Positions 1 to 8,795 of a stretch of DNA of 64,000 bases are shown one piece after another. Within the stretch, counting starts at the first letter, position 1. Every line of letters begins with the position of its first letter. The position numbers and the translations under genes were made by a program. Origin of the DNA: LMUY01 sp965198565. Its GTDB lineage: Bacteria; Pseudomonadota; Alphaproteobacteria; Acetobacterales; Acetobacteraceae. The stretch covers positions 1,426,001 through 1,490,000 of the forward strand of contig OZ240665.1 of NCBI GenBank assembly GCA_965198565.1, in the 5' to 3' direction. The notes beneath the pieces are model-generated. The model ran no database searches, was not told the DNA's origin, and worked only from the letters and a program-made list of their open reading frames with translations.

Positions 1-25
1 AAGCGCTGCCCAGCATGAAACGCAT
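1..25 (-). CDS. Start of a second polyamine-type ABC permease (partial)
   Basis: On the minus strand an ATG at 25-23 opens a frame reading MRFMLGSA before the window ends. In Pot-type operons the order is ATPase, first permease, second permease, so a PotC-like permease is expected here. The start lies in the last unit of a 27-base tandem repeat that duplicates the stop-start junction with the upstream permease. Only eight complete codons are visible, so the identity is inferred from position alone. Confidence 0.35.
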
Positions 26-76
26 CTACGCGCTGCCAAGCATGAAACGCATCTACGCGCTGCCAAGCATGCGACG
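4..76. repeat. 27-bp tandem repeat spanning a stop-start junction
   Basis: Two complete units (4-30 and 31-57, one mismatch) and a partial third (58-76) repeat in tandem. On the minus strand each full unit contains TAGATG, the stop of the first permease joined to the start of the next, followed by codons for RFMLGSA. The duplication therefore creates an eight-residue mini-ORF (52-26) between the two permease genes and gives the first permease the same LGSA ending. Confidence 0.85.
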
Positions 77-892
77 CAGGTCGGTCACCCGGCCGTACAC
101 CGCGTACAGCGCCAGGGTTGCGACCAGCAGCACCAGCGACATCACGGCCGCGCTCTGCCAATCGAGCAGGATTTCGATCGAGCGCTCCACCAGCATCGCC
201 ACCATCACGTTGCCCGGGCCGCCCATCAGCGCGGGAGTGATGAAAAAGCCAATGCCCAGGATGAGCACGATCAGGGAGCCGGACACCACGCCATGCCAAC
301 TGAGCGGCAAATAGACCCGGCGGAACACGGTGACAGGCCCCGCGCCAAGCGCCCGGGCGGCGCGCGGCAGGCTGGGGTCGATCGCCTTGATCGCGGCATA
401 GAGCGTCAGGATCATGTAGGGCAGCAGGATATAGGACATGCCTACGACGATGGCGAAGCTGTTGTAGAGCAACGGCAAGGGGTGTGCGATGAGCCCGCTA
501 TCCAGCAGGAGTTGGTTGATGATGCCGTCGCGGCCAAGCAGCACCATCCAGGAATAGGTGCGCACGATCACGCTCGTGAAATAGGGAACGATGATGCAGA
601 ACATCACCAGCGAAACCCGCCAGCCCTGACGGTTCGCCAGATAGAACGCCATCGGGTAGCCGAGCAGCAGCGTCACCGCCGTGACCAGCACCGAGATCCA
701 CAGCGTCGTGAGCATGGCGACCTGCATCGGGCGCGAGGTGAGCACGCGGCTGAACAGGCCGGGCAAAGCCGCAGCCGGTGAGTCGAACAGCAGAGTTTGT
801 ACGAAGAACAGGAGCAGCGGCAGCAGGAACACCAGCCCCAGCATCAGCAGCGCCGGCAGCAGCAGGAGAGCGGTGCGGTCGCGCCGGGTCAT
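53..892 (-). CDS. ABC transporter permease, spermidine/putrescine (PotB) type
   Basis: The product (279 aa) is an inner-membrane permease of a PotABCD-like importer. It begins MTRRDRTALLLLPALLMLG, has about six hydrophobic segments, and carries the family's EAA-like loop as RAARALGAGPVTVFRRVYLP near residue 190. The start at 892 is preferred because it overlaps the stop of the ATPase gene as ATGA, which implies translational coupling; an upstream in-frame ATG at 934 would lie inside the ATPase. The C-terminus ends in LGSA within the tandem repeat. The substrate is probably a polyamine or similar cation, inferred from family only. Confidence 0.88.
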   Translation of the reverse strand: MTRRDRTALLLLPALLMLGLVFLLPLLLFFVQTLLFDSPAAALPGLFSRVLTSRPMQVAMLTTLWISVLVTAVTLLLGYPMAFYLANRQGWRVSLVMFCIIVPYFTSVIVRTYSWMVLLGRDGIINQLLLDSGLIAHPLPLLYNSFAIVVGMSYILLPYMILTLYAAIKAIDPSLPRAARALGAGPVTVFRRVYLPLSWHGVVSGSLIVLILGIGFFITPALMGGPGNVMVAMLVERSIEILLDWQSAAVMSLVLLVATLALYAVYGRVTDLRRMLGSA

Positions 893-1992
893 GCCGCAGC
901 TGGCGGCAGGATCGAGCTGTCTTCCGCCGCCCACGTCACCGCGACGGTGTCGCCACGCTGCGGCTGGAACGTCCCGCCGCGATTAGGCATGTCGGCCGTG
1001 AGCGTGACGCCGGGCGACATCTCGACGGCATAGCGCAGGGTGCTGCCGAGAAAGGACAGCCGGGACACCACGCCCGACACGGCATTAAGCGCAGTGGTCG
1101 TTGGCGCTCCAGGCGGCGCCAGGGTCAGCTTTTCCGGCCGCACGAACAGCGTGCCCGGCTGGCCTGCCGCCAGCGTCGTCGGGCGCAGGGAGTGCAGCAC
1201 GCCGCCGCCCGGCAGCCGCAGGGTGGCGCAGTGCGAGGGCGCCGCTTCCAGGGTGCCGGGCAGCACGTTCGCCTCGCCGAGGAACTTGGCCACGAACACG
1301 GTGGCAGGATGCTCATACACCTGCCGCGGGGCGCCGACCTGCTCGATGCGGCCGCCATGCATGATCGCCACCCGGTCGGACAGGTTCATCGCCTCCTCCT
1401 GGTCGTGCGTGACGTAGAGCACGGTCATGCGCAGGCGCTGCTGGATGTCCTTGATTTCGGTCTGCATGTCGAAGCGCAGGTTCTTGTCGAGCGCCCCCAA
1501 CGGCTCGTCCATCAGCACCAGGCTGGGATGGAACACGATGGCGCGGGCGATGGCGACGCGCTGTTGCTGCCCACCGGACAACTGCCGCGCGTAGCGCTTG
1601 CCGAACGCGCCCAACTGCACCAGCTCGAGCGCCCAGGCGACGCGCTCCTGGATCAGCGGCCGCGCCAGCCCGCGCGCGCGCAGCGGGAAGGCGACGTTCT
1701 CGAACACGTCCAAGTGGGGGAAGATGGCGTAGTTCTGGAACACCATGCCGAAGCCGCGCCGCTCCGGCGGCACGCCCGACAGGTCGCGCCCATCCACCAG
1801 CAGCGACCCGGCGTCGATGCCGGCGAAGCCCGCCACCATCATCAGCGTCGTGGTCTTGCCGGAGCCGGACGGGCCGAGCAGGGAGAAGAACTCGCCCGGC
1901 GGCAGCGTGGCGTCGAAGCCGTCCACCACCGTCTCGGCGCCGTAGCGCTTGGTGAGGCCCCGCAGCTCCACCGCGGCGCCGGTGCCGACCAC
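889..1992 (-). CDS. ABC transporter ATP-binding protein, PotA type
   Basis: This 367-aa ATPase energises the neighbouring Pot-type importer. Visible motifs are Walker A GPSGSGKTT (near residue 43), signature LSGGQQQRVA, Walker B LVLMDEPLGALD and the switch histidine in YVTHDQEEAM. A C-terminal TOBE-like regulatory region of about 120 residues follows, as usual for this family. No ATG suits the start; a GTG at 1992 lies 15 bases past the stop of the binding-protein gene and fits the length of homologues. Its end overlaps the permease start by ATGA. The operon order is binding protein, ATPase, permease, permease. Confidence 0.88.
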   Translation of the reverse strand: MVGTGAAVELRGLTKRYGAETVVDGFDATLPPGEFFSLLGPSGSGKTTTLMMVAGFAGIDAGSLLVDGRDLSGVPPERRGFGMVFQNYAIFPHLDVFENVAFPLRARGLARPLIQERVAWALELVQLGAFGKRYARQLSGGQQQRVAIARAIVFHPSLVLMDEPLGALDKNLRFDMQTEIKDIQQRLRMTVLYVTHDQEEAMNLSDRVAIMHGGRIEQVGAPRQVYEHPATVFVAKFLGEANVLPGTLEAAPSHCATLRLPGGGVLHSLRPTTLAAGQPGTLFVRPEKLTLAPPGAPTTTALNAVSGVVSRLSFLGSTLRYAVEMSPGVTLTADMPNRGGTFQPQRGDTVAVTWAAEDSSILPPAAA

Positions 1993-2006
1993 GCTTTCCC
2001 GCGCGG

Positions 2007-3077
2007 TCAGATGACCCAGTTGGACCACGCAGCGTTGACCGCGGCGCGGTTCTTCGCCCACCAGCCGATATCGTCGAGGAAGCCCTTCGACACGGTCCAC
2101 GGCAGGTTGGTCGCCGGGTCGATCAGCGACTTGTTGGTCGCGGGATAGGCCTTCTTGTTGGTGGGGATGGCAATGAATTGCGACAGAAAGCGCGCCTGCA
2201 CCTCGGGGCTGAGGCTGTAGTCGATGAAGCGCAGTGCTGCGTCGGCCTTCTTGGTGCCTTTGGGAATGCCGAAGGCTTGCACCAGGATTTCGTTCTGGTT
2301 CCACTCGATGGCGAGCGGTGCGCCGCCATCCACCGCGGCTTGCACCCGCGTGCTCCACAACACGCCGAGCACCGCCTCCTTGTCGGCCATGATCTGCGCC
2401 GACAGCGCGCCCGTGTCCCAGAATGTGGCGATGGAGGGCTTGATGCGCGACAGCGCATCGAACGCGCGCTTGATATCGATGGGGAACACCTTGTCCGGCG
2501 CCACCCCGTCGGCGATGAGGGCGAACTCGAGATTGGGTGCGCCGGAATCCATGCCGGCCATGGTGCGTGGCCCGGGGAAAGCCTTCAGGTCCCAGAACTC
2601 GGCCCAGGATTTCGGCTGCTTCCCAGTCGGGAACACGCTGGTGTTGTAGCACATGACGAAGGCGTAGACGGACGAGCCGACCTGGGTGGGAAGCGCCATG
2701 CCTTTCTCGAGGTCCGCCGGGTCGGTATATTTGAACGCCTTGTAGTCGATCGGCGCCAGAAAGCCGGCTTGGTCCAACTGCAGCAGCGTGTCGTTGCCGG
2801 TGTCGATGCAGTCGAGCTCGACTTGGCCGGCCTTGAACATCGCCAGCATCTTGCCGACCGTGCTCGGCACTGGGACGATTTCGATACCGGTGGCCTGGCG
2901 GAACGGGTCATACACCGTCTTGCGCTTGATGTCGTCGAAGGTGCCGCCGGGCGTGCGCACCATGAGTTGCTCGGCGGCGAAGGCGCGGCGGGTGAGCACG
3001 GCGGGGGCCGCCAGCGCTGCGGCCGAGCCGGCGAGAACCGTCCGACGCGTTGGCAGGATCAGGGTCGGCGGTTTCAT
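2007..3077 (-). CDS. ABC transporter substrate-binding protein, PotD/spermidine type
   Basis: A 356-aa periplasmic binding protein and first gene of the Pot-type operon. The N-terminus has a twin-arginine signal (TRRTVLAGSAAALAAPAVL, followed by RRAFAAE), so Tat export is likely. The mature part starts EQLMVRTPGGTFDDI and has the alpha/beta lobes of the PotD/extracellular solute-binding family. The ATG at 3077 begins right before the signal peptide. The ligand is not readable from sequence; polyamines or choline-like amines are the family norm. Confidence 0.88.
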   Translation of the reverse strand: MKPPTLILPTRRTVLAGSAAALAAPAVLTRRAFAAEQLMVRTPGGTFDDIKRKTVYDPFRQATGIEIVPVPSTVGKMLAMFKAGQVELDCIDTGNDTLLQLDQAGFLAPIDYKAFKYTDPADLEKGMALPTQVGSSVYAFVMCYNTSVFPTGKQPKSWAEFWDLKAFPGPRTMAGMDSGAPNLEFALIADGVAPDKVFPIDIKRAFDALSRIKPSIATFWDTGALSAQIMADKEAVLGVLWSTRVQAAVDGGAPLAIEWNQNEILVQAFGIPKGTKKADAALRFIDYSLSPEVQARFLSQFIAIPTNKKAYPATNKSLIDPATNLPWTVSKGFLDDIGWWAKNRAAVNAAWSNWVI

Positions 3078-3136
3078 GCGGCACTCCCAACGCGCGTTGT
3101 GCGATGCAAAAGCCTAGTGAACGAGCGGCTGGCCGG

Positions 3137-4288
3137 CTAGGGGTAATTCCGGGCCAACGCCGTTACCAGGAGGCGGCGCGGGAAGTTCGTGAGCCGCTCG
3201 TGGCCGGTCTCGGTGACGACGATGGTCTCCGACATGCCGAAACCGCGCGCCAGAACGTAGCTGTGGAACACCATGCCGGCGGCGAAAACCCAGTCGCTGC
3301 CCGGCGCTGCCTCCAGGGGCTCGCCGCTGTTGGGCTGCAACAGCAGGCCGACCGAGTAGAACGTCTTGTTGGTATAGCTCGCGCGCAGCCCCGCGCGCAG
3401 CACGCCGTCCCGATAGATAGCGTCCGGCACCGCCGCGCAAACGCCGGGCTTCACGGCCGCGAGGGCCGCATCCTGGATGGCGATCAGGGTCTCGGCGAGG
3501 CGATGATCCGCTTCGCTCGCGGTTCCCACCTTCAGCGGCCGCATGAAGCGCGCGTGATAGTGGCGGACGTTCGGGGTGCATTCCACCTGCACCACGTCGC
3601 CGCAGGACAGCACCCGGTCGGTGTAGCCGCCATGCAGGTGCAACGCCCGCTCGCCGGAGGACAGCACGCCGGGGCCGGGCAGGTCGCTGCCGGCGTGGAT
3701 CATGGCGGCGCAGATCGCGGCCGCCACGTCCCGTTCGGAGTTGCCCGGGGTGGCGGTGGCTGCCGCCGCTGCCATCCCCGCCTCGGCGGCCAGCGCGGCC
3801 CGGCGTTGATAGCCGATTTCGGCCGGCGACTTGATCAGCCGCAACCGGGAGACGAGCCCGCTTTCATCATGCCAGGCCGTGGCTGGCAGGTGTTCGGTGA
3901 GGGCGAGGTAGCGGGCGGCGGTCAGCATCCAGGCCTCCATTTCCACCGCCAGCCGGGCGCCCGGGCCGGCGTGGCGGCGGATCGCGGCGGCGGCGATGGC
4001 GAGCGGGTCGTCGGCATCCGTCCACAACATGCGGCCCGGGAAGACGCATGTGGCGTCGAGGTAGTATTCCTCGACGTCGCGGCAGACCAGCGCCGGGTTT
4101 CCCGCAGCGGGGATGATGGCAAATTGGAACGTGCCGTAGCCGCGGGTGAAGTAGCCGGTCAGCCACGTCACCGATTCCGGCAGGAAGGCCAGCAACGCGT
4201 CGTAGCCCTTCGCCACCAGCGCCGCTTGGACCCGCGCGACGCGGGACTCGAACTCGCCGCGCTCGAACCACGGTGCGGCGATGGACAT
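3137..4288 (-). CDS. M24-fold (Xaa-Pro peptidase/creatinase-like) protein without the metal ligands
   Basis: The 383-aa product has the creatinase N-terminal domain (about 1-140) and the 'pita-bread' M24 domain (about 150-383). Active M24 peptidases bind two metals through Asp, Asp, His, Glu, Glu. Here the first pair is replaced in VECTPNVRHYHARFMR (Glu and Arg), the HGIG histidine is Tyr in TFYSVGL, the EPG glutamate is gone in MVFHSYV, and the last Glu is Ser in GMSETIVVTE. A metal-free creatinase-type C-N hydrolase or a non-catalytic binding role is possible. The start at 4288 overlaps the amidotransferase stop by ATGA; a second such paralogue lies at 6676-7851. Confidence 0.82.
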   Translation of the reverse strand: MSIAAPWFERGEFESRVARVQAALVAKGYDALLAFLPESVTWLTGYFTRGYGTFQFAIIPAAGNPALVCRDVEEYYLDATCVFPGRMLWTDADDPLAIAAAAIRRHAGPGARLAVEMEAWMLTAARYLALTEHLPATAWHDESGLVSRLRLIKSPAEIGYQRRAALAAEAGMAAAAATATPGNSERDVAAAICAAMIHAGSDLPGPGVLSSGERALHLHGGYTDRVLSCGDVVQVECTPNVRHYHARFMRPLKVGTASEADHRLAETLIAIQDAALAAVKPGVCAAVPDAIYRDGVLRAGLRASYTNKTFYSVGLLLQPNSGEPLEAAPGSDWVFAAGMVFHSYVLARGFGMSETIVVTETGHERLTNFPRRLLVTALARNYP

Positions 4289-5004
4289 CAGCGCCCCTGC
4301 ACCGGCGGTGGCAGGCACAGCGCGGCGAAGTTCGCCAGCATGGTCTTGGCCTGCTCGGCGTCATCGGCGCTCTGGTTCAGCGCGGCGACGTCGGCCCCGT
4401 CGGCCTCTAGCCGTTCGCGGCTTTGCTCCGACCATTGGTGGAACTGCGCGCGCGTCACCTCCGGGTGGCCTTGGATGCCCCAGGCGGACAGCGAGCGATG
4501 CCGCCAAATCTGATTGGGACACACATCCGAGGACGCGAGCACGCGCATGTCGGGATGGCTGGCGCGCACCTCGTCGTTGTGCCAGACGAACATGCGCACG
4601 CGGGGCGCCAAGGTGTGTGCGAGCGGGTCGTCTTCTGCATCCGCATGCACGTCCAGCCATTTGTAGCCGACTTCGCAGCTGGCGCGGCGAAACACTTGGT
4701 CGCGGCCGCACAGGGCGGAGGCAAGAATTTGGCTGCCGAAGCAGATGCCCAGCATTGGGATGCCCAGCGCCGCCGCATCCTCGATCAGCGTGTGCTCGCG
4801 CTGGATGAACGGCACGTCCTCGTAGGCGCCATGCGGGCTTCCCGACAGGACTATGCCGGCAGAGCCGCAGAGCGTGGCGGGAAATTCGCCGCGATAGGCC
4901 CAATGCACCTCGACGTCGAAGCCCAGGGCGGCGAACCGCAGGTCGAGCCGCGCGACCCCTAGCCGGTTCGGGCCATTGGACAGGAACAACAAGCGGCGGC
5001 ACAT
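4288..5004 (-). CDS. Class I glutamine amidotransferase (GMP synthase-like GATase1)
   Basis: A 238-aa single-domain amidotransferase that should release ammonia from glutamine or hydrolyse a gamma-glutamyl amide. The nucleophile cysteine sits in GICFGSQ (near residue 90) and the His-Glu pair in GIQGHPEV near residue 180. There is no synthetase domain, as in the stand-alone GMP-synthase-like family. The start at 5004 has a GAGG ribosome site; in-frame ATGs further upstream fall inside the divergent gene. It is coupled to the M24-like gene, and gamma-glutamyl hydrolases of this fold serve in polyamine breakdown, which suits the Pot-type importer nearby (inference). Confidence 0.85.
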   Translation of the reverse strand: MCRRLLFLSNGPNRLGVARLDLRFAALGFDVEVHWAYRGEFPATLCGSAGIVLSGSPHGAYEDVPFIQREHTLIEDAAALGIPMLGICFGSQILASALCGRDQVFRRASCEVGYKWLDVHADAEDDPLAHTLAPRVRMFVWHNDEVRASHPDMRVLASSDVCPNQIWRHRSLSAWGIQGHPEVTRAQFHQWSEQSRERLEADGADVAALNQSADDAEQAKTMLANFAALCLPPPVQGR

Positions 5005-5068
5005 TGTGCCTCCTCGAGACTCGACACCTGGCACGACCATTGCTTTCCTCGCTCGGCATCCATCAGAG

Positions 5069-6619
5069 ATGTCCGGCATGACCAACTTGCAACCGTCCTT
5101 GCAACCTTCGCGCCGCGCCGTCATGGGCGGACTCGCCGCCTCCGCCGCGCTGCCGTTGTTCGCCGAGGCCCAGCCAGCGCCCAAACGCGGCGGCGTGCTG
5201 CGCATTTCCGTCTCCAATCGCACGGCCTCGCTCAACCCGCTGCAGGTCTCCGGGCCGTCCGAATACATCGCGGCCGACATGCTGTTCTCCAACCTGCTGC
5301 GCATGGGGCTGGACATGAAGCCCGCGCCGGACTTGGCGCTCGACTACACCAGCGACGCCGCCGCCCGCGTGTTCACCTACCACCTGCGCCCCAGCGTCAC
5401 GTTTCACGATGGCACGCCGCTCACCGCGGCGGACGTCGTCGCCACCTACCGCGCCATCCTCGACCCGAAGACGGCGGCGCCGGCGCGCGCGGCGCTTGGC
5501 TCGCTGCAGGAGATCGAAGCCCTCGACCCGATGACGGTGCGGTTCACCTGCGCCCGGTCGTTTGCCGATTTCCCGGTGGCGACCGCACACGCCAACGCGC
5601 GCATCGTCTCCGAAGCCGCCCTGCGCGACCTGCCGGGCATGAGCACGCGCGCGAATGGAACCGGACCCTTCAAGCAGGACAGCTTCGACTCGACGCGCAT
5701 GCTGCGGGTGGTGCGCAACCCCAGCTATTACGCGCCGCAATACCCGTATGTGGACGCCGTCGAGCTGCCGCTGTTCCCCGACTTGACGGCGGAGGTGCAG
5801 AGCCTGCTGTCCGGCGCCACCGATGTCATGTCCGAGGTGCAGCAGGCGGACTACAAGCGCATCGCCAGTGCCCCCGGCGTGGTGGGGCAGCGGGTGAAGT
5901 CGGGGCGGTTCGCCAATATCGTCATGCGCATGGACAGCAAGCCATTCGACGACATCCGCGTCCGCACCGCGCTGGCGATGTCGATCGATCGCGACACGCT
6001 GCTGGACCTCGTGTTGGAGAGCCTGGGGCAGACGGCGCGCGACAGCGTCATCTCGCCGCAATACCGCTACTATACGGAAACGCCGGAGGTGCCGTACGAC
6101 ACGGACGCCGCCAAGAAGCTGCTCGCCGAGGCGGGCTATCCGAACGGGCTGAAAATCCCGCTGGTTTGCTCCAACCGCCCGGCGATCCGCGCGGCCGTGG
6201 GGGTCGCGCTGAAGGAGATGGCCCGGCCGGCTGGCTTTGACATCGACGTGCAGATCATGCCGCACGACACCTACCTGGCCGAGGTCTGGATGAAGGGCAA
6301 CTTCTACATCGGCTATTGGGGCATGCAGCCGACCGAGGACGCGGCGTTCACCTTGCTGTTCACGTCCAAGGCTGCGTTCGCCGACACCGCCTGGAACAAT
6401 GCCGAGTTCGACGCCTTGGTGGCCGAAGCTGCAGCCACCATGGACGGTGCCACGCGACGCACGCTCTACGGCAAGGCGCAGCTCTTGATGGCGCATGACA
6501 AGCCCTCGCTGGTGCCATTCTTCCAAGACGTGCTGGCCGCGAGCCGGGACCGGGTAAAGGACTGGGCCATCAGCCCGCTGTCGCGGAACTATTTCATCGA
6601 GCGGGTCTGGCTGGCCTAG
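5069..6619 (+). CDS. ABC transporter substrate-binding protein, family 5 (peptide type)
   Basis: A 516-aa periplasmic binding protein of the DppA/OppA family. It has a Tat-type signal (PSRRAVMGGLAASAALPLF) and the family region beginning GGVLRISVSNRTASLNPLQ, with SVTFHDGTPLTAADVV further on. ATGs at 5069 and 5078 are both possible; 5069 is chosen because AGAG lies just upstream. It is transcribed away from the amidotransferase gene and is the first gene of a rightward importer operon that also holds a second M24-like protein. Peptides, or amine compounds such as opines, are typical cargo. Confidence 0.87.
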   Translation: MSGMTNLQPSLQPSRRAVMGGLAASAALPLFAEAQPAPKRGGVLRISVSNRTASLNPLQVSGPSEYIAADMLFSNLLRMGLDMKPAPDLALDYTSDAAARVFTYHLRPSVTFHDGTPLTAADVVATYRAILDPKTAAPARAALGSLQEIEALDPMTVRFTCARSFADFPVATAHANARIVSEAALRDLPGMSTRANGTGPFKQDSFDSTRMLRVVRNPSYYAPQYPYVDAVELPLFPDLTAEVQSLLSGATDVMSEVQQADYKRIASAPGVVGQRVKSGRFANIVMRMDSKPFDDIRVRTALAMSIDRDTLLDLVLESLGQTARDSVISPQYRYYTETPEVPYDTDAAKKLLAEAGYPNGLKIPLVCSNRPAIRAAVGVALKEMARPAGFDIDVQIMPHDTYLAEVWMKGNFYIGYWGMQPTEDAAFTLLFTSKAAFADTAWNNAEFDALVAEAAATMDGATRRTLYGKAQLLMAHDKPSLVPFFQDVLAASRDRVKDWAISPLSRNYFIERVWLA

Positions 6620-6675
6620 TGCACTGGCAACACTTAGGACACACCTTTCTCCATCACGTCCGCTGAGGCGAGGCC

Positions 6676-7851
6676 ATGTTCACTGGAACCCCCACGTTGC
6701 CGTTCGCGCGCGAGGAGCACCTAGCCCGGCAGGCCCGGCTGCGGGCGGCGCTGGCCGAGCGCGGCTTCGATGCCATCTTGGTGTTCGCGCAGGAAAGCCA
6801 CTTCTGGCTCACCGGCTACGACACCGGGGGCTTCGTGTTCTTCCAGGCGGCGGTGGTCACGGCCGCCGACACGCCGATCACGCTGCTGACCCGGCGGCCC
6901 GACCTGCTGCAAGCCCGGCAGACCAGCACCATCGAAGACATCCGGCTGTGGTGGGACGCGGAGGACGCCGACCCGGCGGGCGCGCTGCGCGAAATCCTGC
7001 GCGAGAAGGGCCTGCAGGGCAAACGCGTCGCGGTGGAGATGAACACGCACGGCCTGACCGGGTGGAACCTGCACCGCATCCAGCTCGCCATGGCCGGGTT
7101 CTGCACGCTGGAGTTCGACCGCCACCTGATCCGCCTGATGCGGCTGGTGAAGTCGCCGGCCGAAATCGACCTGATGCGGCAGGCAGGACGGCTGCTGGAC
7201 CAATCGCTCGCCGCGGTGATCGCCGCCGCGCGCCCGGGCGTGATGGACGCCACGCTCACCGCCACCTGCCTGTCCGTCGTGCTCGGCGGCGGCGGCGACA
7301 TGCCGCCCAATCCGCCGCTGTTCAACTCCGGCGCGCGGGCGCTGTATGGCCGTGGCGTCAGCCAGCCGCGGCGTTTGGAGGCAGTCGACCAGGTGATCGT
7401 CGAATATCCCGTCGCCATCCGCCGCTACAGCGTGAAGACCGAGTGGACGATCCTGCTCGGCCGCGCCACCGACCGGCAGCGCCATATGTTCGACACCGTG
7501 CGCGGCACGCTGGACCGGATGACGCAGATCACCCGCCCTGGCACGACCCTGGGCGAGATCTTCGACGCCCATGCGCACGGGCTGGACAGCGCCGGCTATG
7601 CCGCACACCGCTTCGGCGCGACCGGCTACTCCGTAGGCCTGACCTATGCGCCCACCAGCATGGACGTGCCGCCGATGATCTACGCCGGCAACCCGACCGT
7701 GTGCGAGCCTGGCATGGTGCTGTTCTTTCACGTCATGCTCGGCGACTCCGACACTGGCTATGCCGCCGGGGTTGGCCACACTTTGCTGGTGACGGAGGGC
7801 GCCCCCGAGCTGCTCACCGGCCTGCCGCAAGACCTCACCGTCATCACGTGA
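6676..7851 (+). CDS. M24-fold protein without the metal ligands, paralogue of the one at 3137-4288
   Basis: The 391-aa product shares the creatinase/M24 two-domain layout and the DAILVFAQESHFWLTGYD opening of its minus-strand neighbour. The metal-binding positions are again lost: the Asp pair is replaced within VEYPVAIRRYSVKTEW (Glu and Lys), the HGIG histidine is Tyr in TGYSVGL, and EPG is replaced in MVLFFHVMLG. It cannot be a classical aminopeptidase. It is placed between the binding protein and the permeases of a peptide-type importer and overlaps the next gene by GTGA, so it is likely made together with the transporter. Confidence 0.82.
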   Translation: MFTGTPTLPFAREEHLARQARLRAALAERGFDAILVFAQESHFWLTGYDTGGFVFFQAAVVTAADTPITLLTRRPDLLQARQTSTIEDIRLWWDAEDADPAGALREILREKGLQGKRVAVEMNTHGLTGWNLHRIQLAMAGFCTLEFDRHLIRLMRLVKSPAEIDLMRQAGRLLDQSLAAVIAAARPGVMDATLTATCLSVVLGGGGDMPPNPPLFNSGARALYGRGVSQPRRLEAVDQVIVEYPVAIRRYSVKTEWTILLGRATDRQRHMFDTVRGTLDRMTQITRPGTTLGEIFDAHAHGLDSAGYAAHRFGATGYSVGLTYAPTSMDVPPMIYAGNPTVCEPGMVLFFHVMLGDSDTGYAAGVGHTLLVTEGAPELLTGLPQDLTVIT

Positions 7852-8795
7852 CGGCCGGGTGGCTGCTGCGCCGGGTCGGTTCGATCCTGCTCGTGCTGCT
7901 GATCATCTCGTTCACGGTGTTCGCCATCACCCAGTTGCTGCCGGGCAATGCGGCGGTGATGATCCTTGGCGAGTTCGCCACCGCCGACCAGCGCCACGCC
8001 ATGGAGGCGACGCTGGGGCTCAACGACCCTTGGTGGCAGCAATACCTGCATTGGCTGACCGGCATCCTGCACGGCAACTGGGGCATGTCGGTGGGCCTGT
8101 CCCGCCCCGTGGTGGGCTTGGTCGGCGACGCGCTCGGCCGGTCCGGCGTGCTCGCGGCGGCGACCTTGCTGGTGGTATGCCTCGTCGCGGTCCCGGTCGG
8201 CGTGGCGGGCGCGCTGTTGCGCGGGACGGTGGTGGACGTGGTGATCGGCCTGTTCGCCTATGTCGGCGCCTCGGTCCCGGAGTTCGTCACGGCAACCCTG
8301 CTGCTGGTGGTGTTCGCGGGCGATGGCGGCTGGTTCCCGGCGGGCGGGTTCACGCCGCTGGCAGACGGCGCGGGGGCGTTCGCGCTGCAATTGGTGCTCC
8401 CGGTCGCGACCCTGTCGCTGATCCTGGTGGCGCATCTGTCCCGCCAGGTGCGCAGCGAGCTGGGCGAGGTGCTCGGCTCGGACTATGTCCGGGCGGCGTG
8501 GGTCAAGGGCCTGTCCGCGCCACGGGTGGTGCTGGTGCACGCCCTGCGCAACGCGCTCGCCCCGGCAGTCGCGGTGCTGTCGCTGGACGTGGGCTACCTG
8601 CTCGGCGGCATCCTCGTGGTGGAGGAGGTGTTCGCCTGGCCGGGCCTGGGACGGCTGCTGATCTATGCCGTGCAGAACCGCGACCTGCCGCTGATCCAGG
8701 CGGCGACGCTGGTCATGGCGGCGACCTACACGGTGTCGAACCTGGTGGCCGATATCGCCATCGCGATGCTCGATCCGCGTGTGCACTATGCGTGA
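7848..8795 (+). CDS. ABC transporter permease, DppB/OppB type
   Basis: A 315-aa inner-membrane permease. The start is a GTG at 7848 that overlaps the M24-like stop as GTGA; the protein begins VTAGWLLRRVGSILLVLLII, the usual first helix of DppB. The conserved cytoplasmic loop is DYVRAAWVKGLSAPRVVLVH, and VFAWPGLGRLL near the C-terminus is the family hallmark. It pairs with the next permease to form the channel of the peptide-type importer. Confidence 0.9.
   Translation: MTAGWLLRRVGSILLVLLIISFTVFAITQLLPGNAAVMILGEFATADQRHAMEATLGLNDPWWQQYLHWLTGILHGNWGMSVGLSRPVVGLVGDALGRSGVLAAATLLVVCLVAVPVGVAGALLRGTVVDVVIGLFAYVGASVPEFVTATLLLVVFAGDGGWFPAGGFTPLADGAGAFALQLVLPVATLSLILVAHLSRQVRSELGEVLGSDYVRAAWVKGLSAPRVVLVHALRNALAPAVAVLSLDVGYLLGGILVVEEVFAWPGLGRLLIYAVQNRDLPLIQAATLVMAATYTVSNLVADIAIAMLDPRVHYA

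Noticed and set aside
778..2148. A 456-codon plus-strand open frame
   Set aside because: Antisense to the PotA-type ATPase gene, with no family motifs.
889..2652. Possible fusion of a binding protein and PotA into one 587-residue protein
   Set aside because: The first 220 residues are an out-of-frame reading of the binding-protein gene; a GTG at 1992 gives a normal PotA.
3050..4513. A 487-codon plus-strand open frame
   Set aside because: Antisense to the M24-like gene; composition is that of a mirror frame.
5063..6526. A 487-codon minus-strand open frame
   Set aside because: Antisense to the family 5 binding protein, which has a signal peptide and conserved blocks.
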